From Mesorhizobium sp. NZP2077 (lineage in GTDB: Bacteria; Pseudomonadota; Alphaproteobacteria; Rhizobiales; Rhizobiaceae): a DNA stretch of 64,000 nt. A model generated the notes under the pieces. That model worked only from the letters and a program-made list of their open reading frames with translations, made no database searches and was not told where the DNA came from. The DNA lies in NCBI RefSeq assembly GCF_013170805.1, contig NZ_CP051293.1, forward strand, positions 2,672,001-2,736,000. Direction: 5' to 3'. Of the stretch, positions 35,499 through 45,644 are shown one piece after another; positions within the stretch are counted from its first letter, which is position 1; each line of letters starts with the position of its first letter. The position numbers and the translations under genes are program-made.

Positions 35499-36212
35499 AT
35501 GAACCGTTCGGAACCGATTGTGCGGCGCAAGCTTTCCGACGAGGTCTTCTTGCGGCTGAAGCGCCTGATCACCAGCGGAGAATTGATGCCGGGCGACGAC
35601 ATGCCCTCGGAGCGCGAATTGATGGAGCGTTTCGAGGTCGGCCGGCCGGCGATCCGCGAGGCGATGCAGGCGCTGAGCAATATGGGCCTCGTCGCCATCT
35701 CCCATGGCGAACGCGCCAAGGTGCTGCAGCTGACCGCCAAGTCGATCATCAAGCAGGTCGATGGCGCGGCCAAGATCATCCTGTCGTCATCGAAGGACAC
35801 GCTGGAGCACCTGAAGACCGCGCGCATCTTCTTCGAGCGCGGCATGGTCCGGGAAGCCGCCGAGAAGGCCACCGCCGAAGACGTGCAGCGGCTCAGGGCC
35901 ACCGTTGCCGAACAGCGCGGCTTTCGCGGCGACTCGGAAGCCTTCATCTCGGCCGACATGAAATTCCATACCCAGATCGCGGCGATCTCCGGTAACCCGA
36001 TCTATGTCGCCGTCAGCGAGGCCATGCTTGGCTGGCTTAAGGAATATCACACCGAAATGCTGATCTGGACCGGCAAGGAACAGTTCACGCTGACCGAGCA
36101 CGAAGAGATCATCGGCCGCATCGAGAAGAAGGATGCCGACGGCGCCGAGAAGGCGATGATCAAGCATCTCGAACGTTCGCGCGCCCTCTATGTGATGAAC
36201 TCCGAGAAGTAA
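35499..36212 (+). CDS. NanR-like GntR/FCD family transcriptional regulator
   Basis: A 237-residue regulator. The GntR winged helix is MPSERELMERFEVGRPAIREAMQALSNMGLVAISHGERAKV, closely patterned like NanR. An FCD ligand domain follows, with metal-site candidates at D and H in SADMKFHTQIAAISGNPIYVAV and later H. It is divergent from the kinase/RuBisCO-like operon, and its 3' end is three bases from apnL (convergent). Four GGTAT-containing sites at the promoters of the surrounding operons are its probable targets. The inducer would be an apionate-pathway intermediate. Confidence 0.85.
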   Translation: MNRSEPIVRRKLSDEVFLRLKRLITSGELMPGDDMPSERELMERFEVGRPAIREAMQALSNMGLVAISHGERAKVLQLTAKSIIKQVDGAAKIILSSSKDTLEHLKTARIFFERGMVREAAEKATAEDVQRLRATVAEQRGFRGDSEAFISADMKFHTQIAAISGNPIYVAVSEAMLGWLKEYHTEMLIWTGKEQFTLTEHEEIIGRIEKKDADGAEKAMIKHLERSRALYVMNSEK

Positions 36213-36215
36213 CGT

Positions 36216-38054
36216 TCAGCCGACCCGAGTGATCGCGTAAGGCGTCATCACGAGATGGCCTCGGCCAAGCGCTGAAAGGTCGACCGGCACGTCGTTCGCG
36301 GTCAGGTTCGCCAGCCACATGACTGTCTTGCCCGAGGCAGGGCGCCCGGCCAGCGCCAGCACCTTGGTCTCGTCGCTGGTTTTCGCCGCAACATGTGCGA
36401 GGCCGGCCATTTCGCAAAGCCCCATGATGGCCTGAAAGATCGGCCGGGGTGATCCTTCCGCGACGGGTTCCCCGGATGTCGCGAGCACGCCAAAGGGCCC
36501 TGCGAAGCCGGAGAGGATCAGCAGTTCCAGCCCGCCCGGTGCGACGCGCGCGGCATAGCCGATCGTCCATGCGGCCGCGAACAGGCCGGCATGGCGAGGA
36601 TCGCGGTCGGCCATGGCAATGCGATGGCCATGCGGATTGGGCTTGGTCGCGCCGCCATAGGGGTTCTGGCGCATGGCAATCGTCGACGGGCCGATGCGGT
36701 AGGGTTTTGTCCCGAAGATCGCCCGTGCCGACTGGATGATGAACGGCAACGCCTCCAGCGACTGCATGAGGCTGAGATCGTCGGCGGCGTGCACGATCGG
36801 GCAGGTGCAATGGGTGATGAAGTCGAGCAGGTCCGCTGGCACGCGCTTGCGGTTGAGCTCGGTGAAGTAGCTGAACATGCCGCCGCCGAGGCAAATGTCG
36901 GGGAAGGCTCGCCGCGAGGCGGCATAGACGTCTTCGAGCGACGGGCATTCAGGCCACGTGCTGCCCGGCGGCGTCGACTGCCGGTCGACCGAAGGCGAGA
37001 CAGCGATAGCCGAGAGTTTCAGCCCTGCCTGGCGCACCATGCCGGGGACGGCTGAAAGTTCAGCTTCGAGGTCGCCCCCGCCGGCAACGACGCATTCAAG
37101 CGTCGTCCGCGCCGGGTAGGCTGCAGCGAGCCGGGCAAAAGAGCGCAAGGCGTCGAGCCCGTGGCCGCGCGTCGGATCGTAGTGAAACAGCAGCTGTTGC
37201 GGGCCAAGCGTCGACAGCAGCGGCAGGTTCGCCAGCGCCGTCTCGATATCGTCCGGATAGATGACCACGCCGACATCTGGCAGTGCCGGACCGGGTTCGC
37301 CGAGTTCAACGCGAACAGGTTCGCCGACCACGGCGGCAGCCGGCGTTTTGCCTTCACCGGTGATGCGCAGGCTGATCGTCTGGCGATTGGGCTCGCCGCC
37401 TGGCAGCACATAGGGCCATGGCAATGCCAGCGGCCGCACATAGGTCTTGTAGGAGGCGTCGGACCAGTTGCGCTGGTCTTCCATTTCGAATGTGTCGCCT
37501 TCCATCCGGCATTCGGCGCTGACGCCGGGACGCACTTCATGCGTGATCGCGCGCAGATCCTTGAAAGGCTGCCAGGGGTCGATCAGCAGCGGAAGCTTGG
37601 TCGCCACCACGCTGCCGTCCGTATGCTCGACCGTCACCGGGCTTCCAGCGAGGCCGGCGATCGGATGCAGGACGCAGAAGCCGCAGCGATTGGTTTCGAA
37701 ATCGCTTTCGGGAAGGGCGCTGACATCGAAGACCAGTTCGCCGCTGGCAGTGCCTTTGATGGTGGCGCGGAAGCCGAGCCGGCTTGCGTCCGGCCCCGCG
37801 CAGCTTGCCGAATAGCTGACCGAGAAGGCGTCAGCGCCCTGGTCGATGACCAGGTCGGTCAGTTCAGGCTCGTAGGTGCCCCAGTCGCGGTCGCGCACGA
37901 TATAGGCGATGGCACGCAGCACTTCGATGCCGCCATGGCGGACGGTGCGCAGATTGCCGTTGACGAAGTCGGCGCTGAGCGGGCCGGCGCTGAGCCGGAC
38001 TGGTTCGGCCTCTGCCGCACGTGTGCCGCAAAGGAGAAAGCGATCCGCCGTCAT
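36216..38054 (-). CDS. apnL: D-apionate lactonase-like protein
   Basis: A 612-residue protein matching the ApnL type, which opens D-apionolactone to D-apionate after oxidation of D-apiose. It starts MTADRFLLCGTRAAEAEPVRLSAGPLSADFVNGNLRTVRHGGIEVLRAI. The middle holds SDASYKTYVRPLALPWPYVLPGGEPNRQTI and the later half a barrel-like fold (LLFHYDPTRGHG, FPDICLGGGMFSYFTELNRKR). No signal peptide is seen. Its ATG overlaps the ApsD-like dehydrogenase stop in ATGA (38051-38054). Assignment rests on my memory of the family plus strong gene context. Confidence 0.78.
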   Translation of the reverse strand: MTADRFLLCGTRAAEAEPVRLSAGPLSADFVNGNLRTVRHGGIEVLRAIAYIVRDRDWGTYEPELTDLVIDQGADAFSVSYSASCAGPDASRLGFRATIKGTASGELVFDVSALPESDFETNRCGFCVLHPIAGLAGSPVTVEHTDGSVVATKLPLLIDPWQPFKDLRAITHEVRPGVSAECRMEGDTFEMEDQRNWSDASYKTYVRPLALPWPYVLPGGEPNRQTISLRITGEGKTPAAAVVGEPVRVELGEPGPALPDVGVVIYPDDIETALANLPLLSTLGPQQLLFHYDPTRGHGLDALRSFARLAAAYPARTTLECVVAGGGDLEAELSAVPGMVRQAGLKLSAIAVSPSVDRQSTPPGSTWPECPSLEDVYAASRRAFPDICLGGGMFSYFTELNRKRVPADLLDFITHCTCPIVHAADDLSLMQSLEALPFIIQSARAIFGTKPYRIGPSTIAMRQNPYGGATKPNPHGHRIAMADRDPRHAGLFAAAWTIGYAARVAPGGLELLILSGFAGPFGVLATSGEPVAEGSPRPIFQAIMGLCEMAGLAHVAAKTSDETKVLALAGRPASGKTVMWLANLTANDVPVDLSALGRGHLVMTPYAITRVG

Positions 38055-39085
38055 TTCAGCAGGTCGTCGATCTGCACCGGTTCGCGGCTCGCCGCACCGG
38101 CATAGGCCGCCTCGACCAGCGCGAAGGTCTTGAGGTTGTCGGCGCCCGAGGTCGCAGGCTCGGTTCCCTTCGCCAGGCAGTCGACCCAGTGCTGCTGGAT
38201 CGCCAGCACGCTTTCCTGGATGTTGTGCCATGGCCGCGATGCCCAGGGCAGAAGCGGCGGCGAGATGTCGGTGACCGTTGTGCCGCCCTTGCCGGTGACG
38301 GTGAGCTGGTATCCCTGCGCCAGCCGCAGGGTCCCGTCGCTGCCGTCGATCTCGATCAGCGTTTCGGGAAACGGCTCGACGGCAAGCCGCGTCGCATAGC
38401 TGCAATCGACCACCGAAATGGCGCCGCTCTTGTGATCCATCAGCATGGTGGCGACATCCTCGCCGACGATGGCCGGATTGATGCGAGCGGTGCGGGCGGT
38501 GAGGGTCGAGACGTCGCCCAGCAGGAAACGCGCAATGTCGAGGATATGGATGCCGAGATCCTCGATGATGAAGCGCTTTCCCGTCGCCAGATAGGGCTGG
38601 CCGGAAAACACGTCATAGGCGGAGCGGAAGGAGATGCGCCCGAAGAAGGGCGTGCCGATCTCGCCGCTGTCGAGCACGGCGCGCACCGCCTGGATAGGCG
38701 ACTGCCAGCGGAAATTCTCATGCACCATCAGCGGCACGCCGGCCTCGGCGCAGGCCGCGACCATCGCCTGGGCGTCGGCCAGCGTCGGCGCGAACGGCTT
38801 CTGGCAGATCACCGGGACACGGTGCCGCGCCGCCAGCTCAACCAGCGCTCGATGGCTAGGCACGGTGGTGGCGATATCGACGAAATCCAGACGTTCACCG
38901 GTAAGGAGTTCTGCGGCGTCGGTATAGCGCCGGGCGATACCGAACTGGTCGCCGACGATCCGCAGCCGTTCCGGGTCGCGGTCGCAGATGGCGACGATCG
39001 AGGCGCCCTCCATGTCGCGCCAGGCATGCATCTGGTTGACGGCAAAGAAGCCGCAACCGATCAGTGCTCCCCGCAGTCCCGTCAT
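38051..39085 (-). CDS. apsD: Gfo/Idh/MocA dehydrogenase, likely D-apiose dehydrogenase
   Basis: A 344-residue oxidoreductase with Rossmann start GALIGCGFFAVNQMHAW and the conserved QKPFAP (EKP position, Glu replaced by Gln). ENFRWQSPIQAVRAVL and EDLGIHILDIARFLLGD form the substrate side. D-apiose dehydrogenase (ApsD) is of this family and feeds ApnL, the next gene with an ATGA overlap. ATG 39085 is preferred; the TTG at 39091 is possible. It follows the permease gene closely in the same operon. Confidence 0.8.
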   Translation of the reverse strand: MTGLRGALIGCGFFAVNQMHAWRDMEGASIVAICDRDPERLRIVGDQFGIARRYTDAAELLTGERLDFVDIATTVPSHRALVELAARHRVPVICQKPFAPTLADAQAMVAACAEAGVPLMVHENFRWQSPIQAVRAVLDSGEIGTPFFGRISFRSAYDVFSGQPYLATGKRFIIEDLGIHILDIARFLLGDVSTLTARTARINPAIVGEDVATMLMDHKSGAISVVDCSYATRLAVEPFPETLIEIDGSDGTLRLAQGYQLTVTGKGGTTVTDISPPLLPWASRPWHNIQESVLAIQQHWVDCLAKGTEPATSGADNLKTFALVEAAYAGAASREPVQIDDLLK

Positions 39086-39087
39086 GA

Positions 39088-40152
39088 TCAACCCGCCTTT
39101 GCCATCTGCATCAGGGTGACGCGCTGCTGAAGCCGGCGCTGTGCCTGGTCGACAACCACGGCGACGATGATGACCAGGCCCTTGATCACCATTTGCCAGA
39201 ACGAGCTCACCCCCATCATCACCAGCCCGTCCGAAAGAATGCCGATGACGAAGGCGCCGACGATGGTGCCGCCGATCGTGCCGCGACCGCCCGACATCGA
39301 GGTGCCGCCAAGCACCGCCGCCGCGATGGCGTTAAGCTCGAAGCTCTCGCCCGTCGCCGGATGCGAGGCCATCAGCTCGGACGAGATGATCAGGCCGACG
39401 ATCGCCGCGCAGAAACCGGAGAACATGTAGACGAACATCTTCACCATGTTGACACGGACGCCCGAAATTCGCGACGCCCGTTCGTTGCCGCCGACCGCGA
39501 AGATACGGCGGCCGAGCGGCGTGTATTTGGCGAGATAGGCCGCCGCCAGCGCCACCACGATCAGGATCCAGATCGCTACCGGCAGGCCGAGCAACCGGCC
39601 GGCGCCGAGGAAGCCGAAGCCGGTCGTGCCGAGCTCCGGCTTGCCGACCAGGTTGGGGAAGGTGCGGCCATCCGACGACAGCAGCGCCAGTCCGCGCGCG
39701 ACATAGAGCACGCCGAGCGTGGCGATGAACGGCGCGACGTTCAGCCTGGTGATCAGCAATCCGTTGACGGCGCCGATCGCTATGCCGACCGCCAGCGTGA
39801 TCAGCGCGATCTCGAAGACGTTGAAATAGATGGTGTAGCCGATCTGCAGGTCGATGCCGTTGAGCACAAGATAGCCGGCCACCATGCCGCACAGGCCGAC
39901 GATCGAGCCGACCGACAGGTCGATGCCGCCGGTGATGATGACGAAGGTCATACCCATGGCGAGGAAGGCGTTGAGCGCCACATGTTTGGCCATCAGGATC
40001 AGGTTCGCCGCCGACAGGAAGTTCGGCGCCGCGATGGAGAAGAACACCAGCACGGCGATCAGCGCGATGAAGGTTCGGAGCTTCATCAGCGTCAGCAACG
40101 AGGAGCCGCTGGAAGCGGAGGGGGCAGCCGCCTTGGCCGGAATGTCAGTCAT
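39088..40152 (-). CDS. RbsC-type ABC transporter permease (apiose/apionate locus)
   Basis: A roughly 354-residue inner-membrane permease. Ribose-family loops: FVIITGGIDLSVGSIVGL, FAVGGNERASRISGVRV, AIAAAVLGGTSMSGGRGTIGGTIVGAFVIGIL. Eight or more hydrophobic helices are evident. It belongs to the importer formed with the ATPase at 40181 and binding protein at 42420, in one operon ending with the ApsD and ApnL genes. The start is ATG 40152; ATG 40158 is a close alternative. Confidence 0.87.
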   Translation of the reverse strand: MTDIPAKAAAPSASSGSSLLTLMKLRTFIALIAVLVFFSIAAPNFLSAANLILMAKHVALNAFLAMGMTFVIITGGIDLSVGSIVGLCGMVAGYLVLNGIDLQIGYTIYFNVFEIALITLAVGIAIGAVNGLLITRLNVAPFIATLGVLYVARGLALLSSDGRTFPNLVGKPELGTTGFGFLGAGRLLGLPVAIWILIVVALAAAYLAKYTPLGRRIFAVGGNERASRISGVRVNMVKMFVYMFSGFCAAIVGLIISSELMASHPATGESFELNAIAAAVLGGTSMSGGRGTIGGTIVGAFVIGILSDGLVMMGVSSFWQMVIKGLVIIVAVVVDQAQRRLQQRVTLMQMAKAG

Positions 40153-40180
40153 GGGCATCAGTCTCCGTATGCGGGACCGG

Positions 40181-41701
40181 TCAGTGGCCAAATGCCGAGG
40201 CCGCGACGAGGGCTGCCTCCGTCGCCTCGGCGCGATCGAACATGCCGGTCAGTTTTCCATTGCTCATCACCGCGATGCGGTCGGACAGGGCCATGACCTC
40301 GTCGAGATCGGAAGTCGCAAAGAGAATCCCCAATCCGTCGCGGGACAGTCTGCGCATGGTGCGGAAGACGTCGGCCTTGGCGCCGACATCGATGCCGCGG
40401 CTGGGCTCGTCCATCAACAGCACCTTCGGCCCGGTGAGCAGCGCCTTGCCGATCACCACCTTCTGCTGGTTGCCGCCGGACAGCGACGAGACTTCCTGCG
40501 CCGGGTCAGCGACCTTGATCGCCAGCTCCCGCACCATTTGCGTCACCGCCTGCCGTTCGGCACTGCCTCGGATGTGGAACAGGGTGACGAAGCGCGACAG
40601 GCTGGCCAATGTCAGGTTGCTGGCGACGGAGAGGATCGACACCAGCCCTTCGCGCTGGCGATCTTCGGGGATCAGCGCCAGGCCGCGCCGGATGCGCCGC
40701 GTCGTGTCGCGCTCACGCACCTCCTTGCCGGCGATGAAGATCGCGCCGGTGGCTTGGCCGTGGCGGCCCATGATGCAGTCGAACAATTCGCTGCGTCCGG
40801 CGCCCATCAGGCCATAGATACCGAGGATCTCGCCGGCGCGCAGCGACAGCGAAACATGATCGACCGCCAGCCCGCCAGTCGCGCGCGGCAGGCAGATGTC
40901 CTCGGCGCGGAATATCTCCTCGCCCGGGACATGGCCGTCAGCCTTGGCGAAATCCTTGGCGTCGGAGCCGATCATCTGCCGAACGATCCACTGCGTGTCG
41001 ACGTTTTTCATCTCCTCCTGGCCGGTGATGCGGCCGTCGCGCAACACGGTGATGTAGTCGCCGATGCGGATCAGCTCCTCCAGCCGGTGCGAGATGTAGA
41101 CGATGGCGACGCCGCGCGCCTTGAGGTCGGCGATCACCTTGAACAGGATCTCGACTTCCGCCGCACTCAGCGCCGAGGTCGGCTCGTCCATGATCAGGAT
41201 GCGCGCGTCGAGCGAGACGGCCTTGGCGATCTCGACCAGTTGTTGCTGGCCGATGCGCAGATCCTCGACCAGCATGTCCGGCCGGATACCGGCTTCGAGC
41301 CGATCGAGGAATTCGCCGGCCCGCCGCTCCTGCTCCTTGCGGTCGATCTTGCGGAACCGGTTGGTGATCTCGCGCGTAGCAAAAATGTTCTCGGCAACCG
41401 TCATGTTGCCGAACAGGTTCAACTCCTGGAACACCATGCCGATGCCACGGTTCACTGCGTCACCCGAGGAGGAGAAGGAGACCTCGTTGCCGTCGAGGAG
41501 GATGCGGCCGGCTGTCGGCTGCTCGACGCCGGCGATGATCTTCATCAGCGTCGATTTGCCGGCGCCGTTTTCGCCAACCAGCACATTGACCGCGCCTTTG
41601 CGCACCTCGAAATTGGCCTGCTTGACCGCGACGGTGCCGGCATAGACTTTCGAGACGTCTTCCAGCTTCAGGATGATGTCGTGACCGGCCGCCGTGCTCA
41701 T
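40181..41701 (-). CDS. RbsA-type ABC transporter ATP-binding protein, two nucleotide-binding domains
   Basis: A 506-residue duplicated ATPase. Domain 1 has Walker A GENGAGKST and Walker B ILIMDEPTSAL. Domain 2 has GLMGAGRSE (a degenerate Walker A, usual in this family), signature LSGGNQQK and VLLMDEPSRGID. Start ATG 41701 (MSTAAGHDIILKLEDVSKVYAG) overlaps the DUF2291 stop in ATGA. It energises the same importer as the neighbouring permease and binding protein. Confidence 0.9.
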   Translation of the reverse strand: MSTAAGHDIILKLEDVSKVYAGTVAVKQANFEVRKGAVNVLVGENGAGKSTLMKIIAGVEQPTAGRILLDGNEVSFSSSGDAVNRGIGMVFQELNLFGNMTVAENIFATREITNRFRKIDRKEQERRAGEFLDRLEAGIRPDMLVEDLRIGQQQLVEIAKAVSLDARILIMDEPTSALSAAEVEILFKVIADLKARGVAIVYISHRLEELIRIGDYITVLRDGRITGQEEMKNVDTQWIVRQMIGSDAKDFAKADGHVPGEEIFRAEDICLPRATGGLAVDHVSLSLRAGEILGIYGLMGAGRSELFDCIMGRHGQATGAIFIAGKEVRERDTTRRIRRGLALIPEDRQREGLVSILSVASNLTLASLSRFVTLFHIRGSAERQAVTQMVRELAIKVADPAQEVSSLSGGNQQKVVIGKALLTGPKVLLMDEPSRGIDVGAKADVFRTMRRLSRDGLGILFATSDLDEVMALSDRIAVMSNGKLTGMFDRAEATEAALVAASAFGH

Positions 41702-42351
41702 GGCTTCGGCCCGATCTCGGCCTCCGCCGGGGTCACCAATGGCAGGTCCTGGCCGCCTTCGATCGTGTAGGCGCCGAGCACCTTGGCGGCGCGTCCTTCC
41801 AGCGCCTCGCGTGGCAGTTTGGACAGCACGGTCTTGTCGGCATAGGCATTGAACGCCTTGCCGAACTGGGCGAAGTCGATCTGGTTGGTGAAGTCGTTGA
41901 ACTGGACGAAGTCGAGGCTGTCGCGCAGTGCGGTTCCGCGTATCGCCGGCCCGATCTGGACGCGCGCGTCCGCCTTGCCGTCGCCGTCGACGTCGATATC
42001 GATCGTTGCCGCGCGCGACTGCGTGTTGGCGGCGATGATCTTGCCCTCGACGCGGACCGCGAAGGTCCACGGCGAATTCGTCTGTTTATTGGGATTGCCG
42101 TATTTGACGCCGGCTGCAGCCTGATCTGTCTTTGCCAGTGCATGGACCTCGGCGAACGGCCCGGCCTTTTTCTGCAGGTAGGAGATGACCTTCGCCACCC
42201 AGATATCCTCGATCATCTTGTCCGGGTTGAAGCCGGACGCATTGGCGCCGTCTTGCGCGGAGGGCGTCGGCAGGATCTTGCAGGCGCTGAGGCTAAGGCC
42301 GGCGAGCGCGACAAGGGTCAGCCAGGTCAATTTCTTCGGCATCGCGGTCAA
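41698..42351 (-). CDS. DUF2291 lipoprotein associated with sugar ABC transporter
   Basis: A 217-residue exported lipoprotein with lipobox LSAC after a short hydrophobic segment (KKLTWLTLVALAGLSLSAC). The remainder (SPWTFAVRVEGKIIAANTQSRAATIDIDVDGDGKADARVQIGP) matches DUF2291, a family found in rhizobial ribose-type ABC operons. An ATGA overlap links it to the ATPase. Its role is unknown, possibly a periplasmic accessory to uptake. Confidence 0.85.
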   Translation of the reverse strand: MTAMPKKLTWLTLVALAGLSLSACKILPTPSAQDGANASGFNPDKMIEDIWVAKVISYLQKKAGPFAEVHALAKTDQAAAGVKYGNPNKQTNSPWTFAVRVEGKIIAANTQSRAATIDIDVDGDGKADARVQIGPAIRGTALRDSLDFVQFNDFTNQIDFAQFGKAFNAYADKTVLSKLPREALEGRAAKVLGAYTIEGGQDLPLVTPAEAEIGPKP

Positions 42352-42419
42352 GCATCCCAGGGAAATGGAGACGAGGGACGAACTCTAGGTTCGCCCCTCG
42401 CGGATTGCATTGCGCCGGC

Positions 42420-43574
<1,155 letters not shown>

Positions 43575-43582
43575 TTAGCCAA

Positions 43583-43597
43583 CTGGTATGATGAGTC
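43583..43597 (+). promoter_or_regulatory. NanR-like operator site B
   Basis: CTGGTATGATGAGTC, upstream of the apiose/apionate transporter operon (reading minus). One-base variant of the CTGGTATAATGAGT core at site A. Confidence 0.6.
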
Positions 43598-43680
43598 AAT
43601 CACTAATTCAGGTGATCTGTATCTGAGCGTTCGGCGTTTCTTTCCTCTCCCCCAACGAGAGGAGGGAAGACGGAGCCGCT

Positions 43681-44508
43681 TCAAGTGATGCGCTGGATGC
43701 TGGCGGCGATCTCTTCCGGTTCGAAGACCCGCTTCCAGTCGTCGCGCATCAGCACCGGCTTGCCGAATTCGATGGCCTTGTTGCAGGCATCGGAGAACAC
43801 GCCCTTGGTCTCGCCGAAGATGACGGCCCCGAGCACATTCATATGGCCGAGCAGGAAATCGAGTGCGGCCTGCCGGTCGACGCCACGCGCCACGACCTCT
43901 TCGAGGGCTTCCTTCATGACGACGAGCAGCGAAGCGCACACCGTCTCCGAAAGGCCAGGCTCGAGCAGCGCCATGTGCTCGACCGTGACGCGGTGCGAGC
44001 GCATCACCGGTGCCCAGATGATCTGGGCGATCTTCTCGCCCTTGGCGTAGTCCTCCTCCGGCCCTTGCATCAGCGCGCTGACGAAATGCTGCTTGGCTTT
44101 GACGCCGCCGAAAAAGTCCTTCTTGGCGGCCATGTCGGTCTCGTCGTTGAAGATCGGCGGATGGCAGGGATGGGTGACGAAATAGGTAAGATCGGGACGA
44201 TCAGGCAGATGCCCGGCAAAGGGTGCCGCCGCGTCGAGCACCACCACCATCGTGCCTGGCGCCAGCTTGCTTTCGATGCTCGCCGCCACCTTGCCGATAT
44301 GCGTGTCGGGAACGGCAAGGATCACGACATCGGCGCCGTCGAGTGCGGCGTCGGCGCTGACCGTGTCAAAGCCCAGGCCCGACTTCAGCCGCTCGCGACC
44401 GGCTTCGCTGACCTCGACATGGCGTATCGTGTAGGGCGATCCGCGAAAATTGGTCGACAGGCGGTAGCCCATTTTCCCGCCAGCCCCGAACAGCGCAATC
44501 GTCGTCAT
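43681..44508 (-). CDS. apnO: D-apionate oxidoisomerase-like protein
   Basis: A 275-residue NAD-dependent protein with Rossmann start MTTIALFGAGGKMGYRLSTN. The C-terminal helical domain resembles phosphogluconate/hydroxyacid dehydrogenases (KEALEEVVARGVDRQAALDFLLGHMNVLGAVIFGE). THPCHPPIFNDETDMAAKKDFFGG is distinctive. ApnO converts D-apionate to 3-oxo-isoapionate, the missing step between ApnL and the OiaK-type kinase. It has its own promoter region with operator site C and stands between the two importer operons. Confidence 0.82.
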   Translation of the reverse strand: MTTIALFGAGGKMGYRLSTNFRGSPYTIRHVEVSEAGRERLKSGLGFDTVSADAALDGADVVILAVPDTHIGKVAASIESKLAPGTMVVVLDAAAPFAGHLPDRPDLTYFVTHPCHPPIFNDETDMAAKKDFFGGVKAKQHFVSALMQGPEEDYAKGEKIAQIIWAPVMRSHRVTVEHMALLEPGLSETVCASLLVVMKEALEEVVARGVDRQAALDFLLGHMNVLGAVIFGETKGVFSDACNKAIEFGKPVLMRDDWKRVFEPEEIAASIQRIT

Positions 44509-44562
44509 GTATCCGTTACTCCCGATCTCAAACGATGGCCGCGCCGATCGTCATGTTATTAA

Positions 44563-44577
44563 CTGGTATAATCACTC
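44563..44577 (+). promoter_or_regulatory. NanR-like operator site C
   Basis: CTGGTATAATCACTC, about 55 bases upstream of the apnO start codon (gene on the minus strand). Confidence 0.6.
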
Positions 44578-44618
44578 TACCATGATTTGGCGATTTGAAC
44601 AGTGCCCCGCTGACAGTC

Positions 44619-45644
44619 TCATGCCGGCTGGTCTCCGGCCGGCAGCGCAGAATCGTCGCCGCCGCGTGCCGGCTCGACCGGTGCTCGCCGCGTCATAGCC
44701 TGTCGTCCGGCAAGCGCGAGAACGAAGATGACGACGATGCCTTGCACGATGTCCTGGACGCCCGGAGGCAGGCCGATGATCTGCATCGTGGTGACGATCA
44801 GGATCAAAAGGATGCTGGCGAACAGGGTGCCGACAGCGGTTGCCGCGCCGCCGAAGATCAGCGTTCCGCCGAGCACCACCGCGGCGATCGACTGCAGGAG
44901 GTAGGGCTGGCCCATTTCGAGGAAGGCGCCGCCGATATAGGCGCCGAGCAGCAGGCCATCGAGCGAGGCCAGCACCGACGAGATGATGAAGGCCGCGGCG
45001 ATCACCCGGCCGTTGTTGATGGCGGCGAGCCGGGCGGCCGCGCGGTTCTGGCCGACCGCCGACAGCAGCTGCCCGAACACAGTGTAGCGCAGCACGAAGG
45101 AGGCGGCCATCACGCCAAGAATGGCAATGATGGCCATGATCGGAACACCCGAAATGCGGCCCGTCGCCAGACCCTTCAGCGCCGGGCTGACGGCAAAGCC
45201 GGAAATTGCCTTGTTCGACAGCAGCGTCGCGGTCGCCAGCACATAGCCGGTCGCGAGCGTCGCGATGATCGCCGGAATACCGAGGCCGACGACGAGCAGT
45301 GAATTGAGCAGCCCGACCGCGAGGCCGAGCAGGAGGGCAGCGGCGACGCCAATCGCAAGGTTGGCATCCTGGCCCTTGATGGTGAGCAGCGCGACGAAGG
45401 CGCTGAGCGTGATCACCGAAGCGACGGAGAGGTCGATGTTGCCGCGCCCCGTCGTCACCACGAGCATCTGGCCGATGCCGACGACCGTCAGGAACGAGGC
45501 CGACAAGATGATGCCCGACAGGCTGGAGAGGCTGAAGCGGTTGGTGACCACCGAAAGCACCAGCCAGAGCAGGAGCACGCCGATCGCCGCCCAGATCCAG
45601 CGGTTCCTCTGCGCCCAGAACGTGAAGGCGGACAGCGCGTTCAT
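44619..45644 (-). CDS. RbsC-type ABC transporter permease (second importer)
   Basis: A 341-residue permease. TTGRGNIDLSVASVITLSAFVAL and AAVVLGGTLIFGGAATAVGTLFASILLILIVTTMQIIGLPPGVQDI are the family loops. Its ATG (45644) overlaps the stop of the upstream ATPase-permease fusion in ATGA. With the permease half of that fusion it would make a heterodimeric membrane channel. Confidence 0.87.
   Translation of the reverse strand: MNALSAFTFWAQRNRWIWAAIGVLLLWLVLSVVTNRFSLSSLSGIILSASFLTVVGIGQMLVVTTGRGNIDLSVASVITLSAFVALLTIKGQDANLAIGVAAALLLGLAVGLLNSLLVVGLGIPAIIATLATGYVLATATLLSNKAISGFAVSPALKGLATGRISGVPIMAIIAILGVMAASFVLRYTVFGQLLSAVGQNRAAARLAAINNGRVIAAAFIISSVLASLDGLLLGAYIGGAFLEMGQPYLLQSIAAVVLGGTLIFGGAATAVGTLFASILLILIVTTMQIIGLPPGVQDIVQGIVVIFVLALAGRQAMTRRAPVEPARGGDDSALPAGDQPA

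Noticed and set aside
39884..41770. 628-codon plus-strand open frame
   Set aside because: Antisense of the ABC ATPase and permease genes in GC-rich DNA; no domain.
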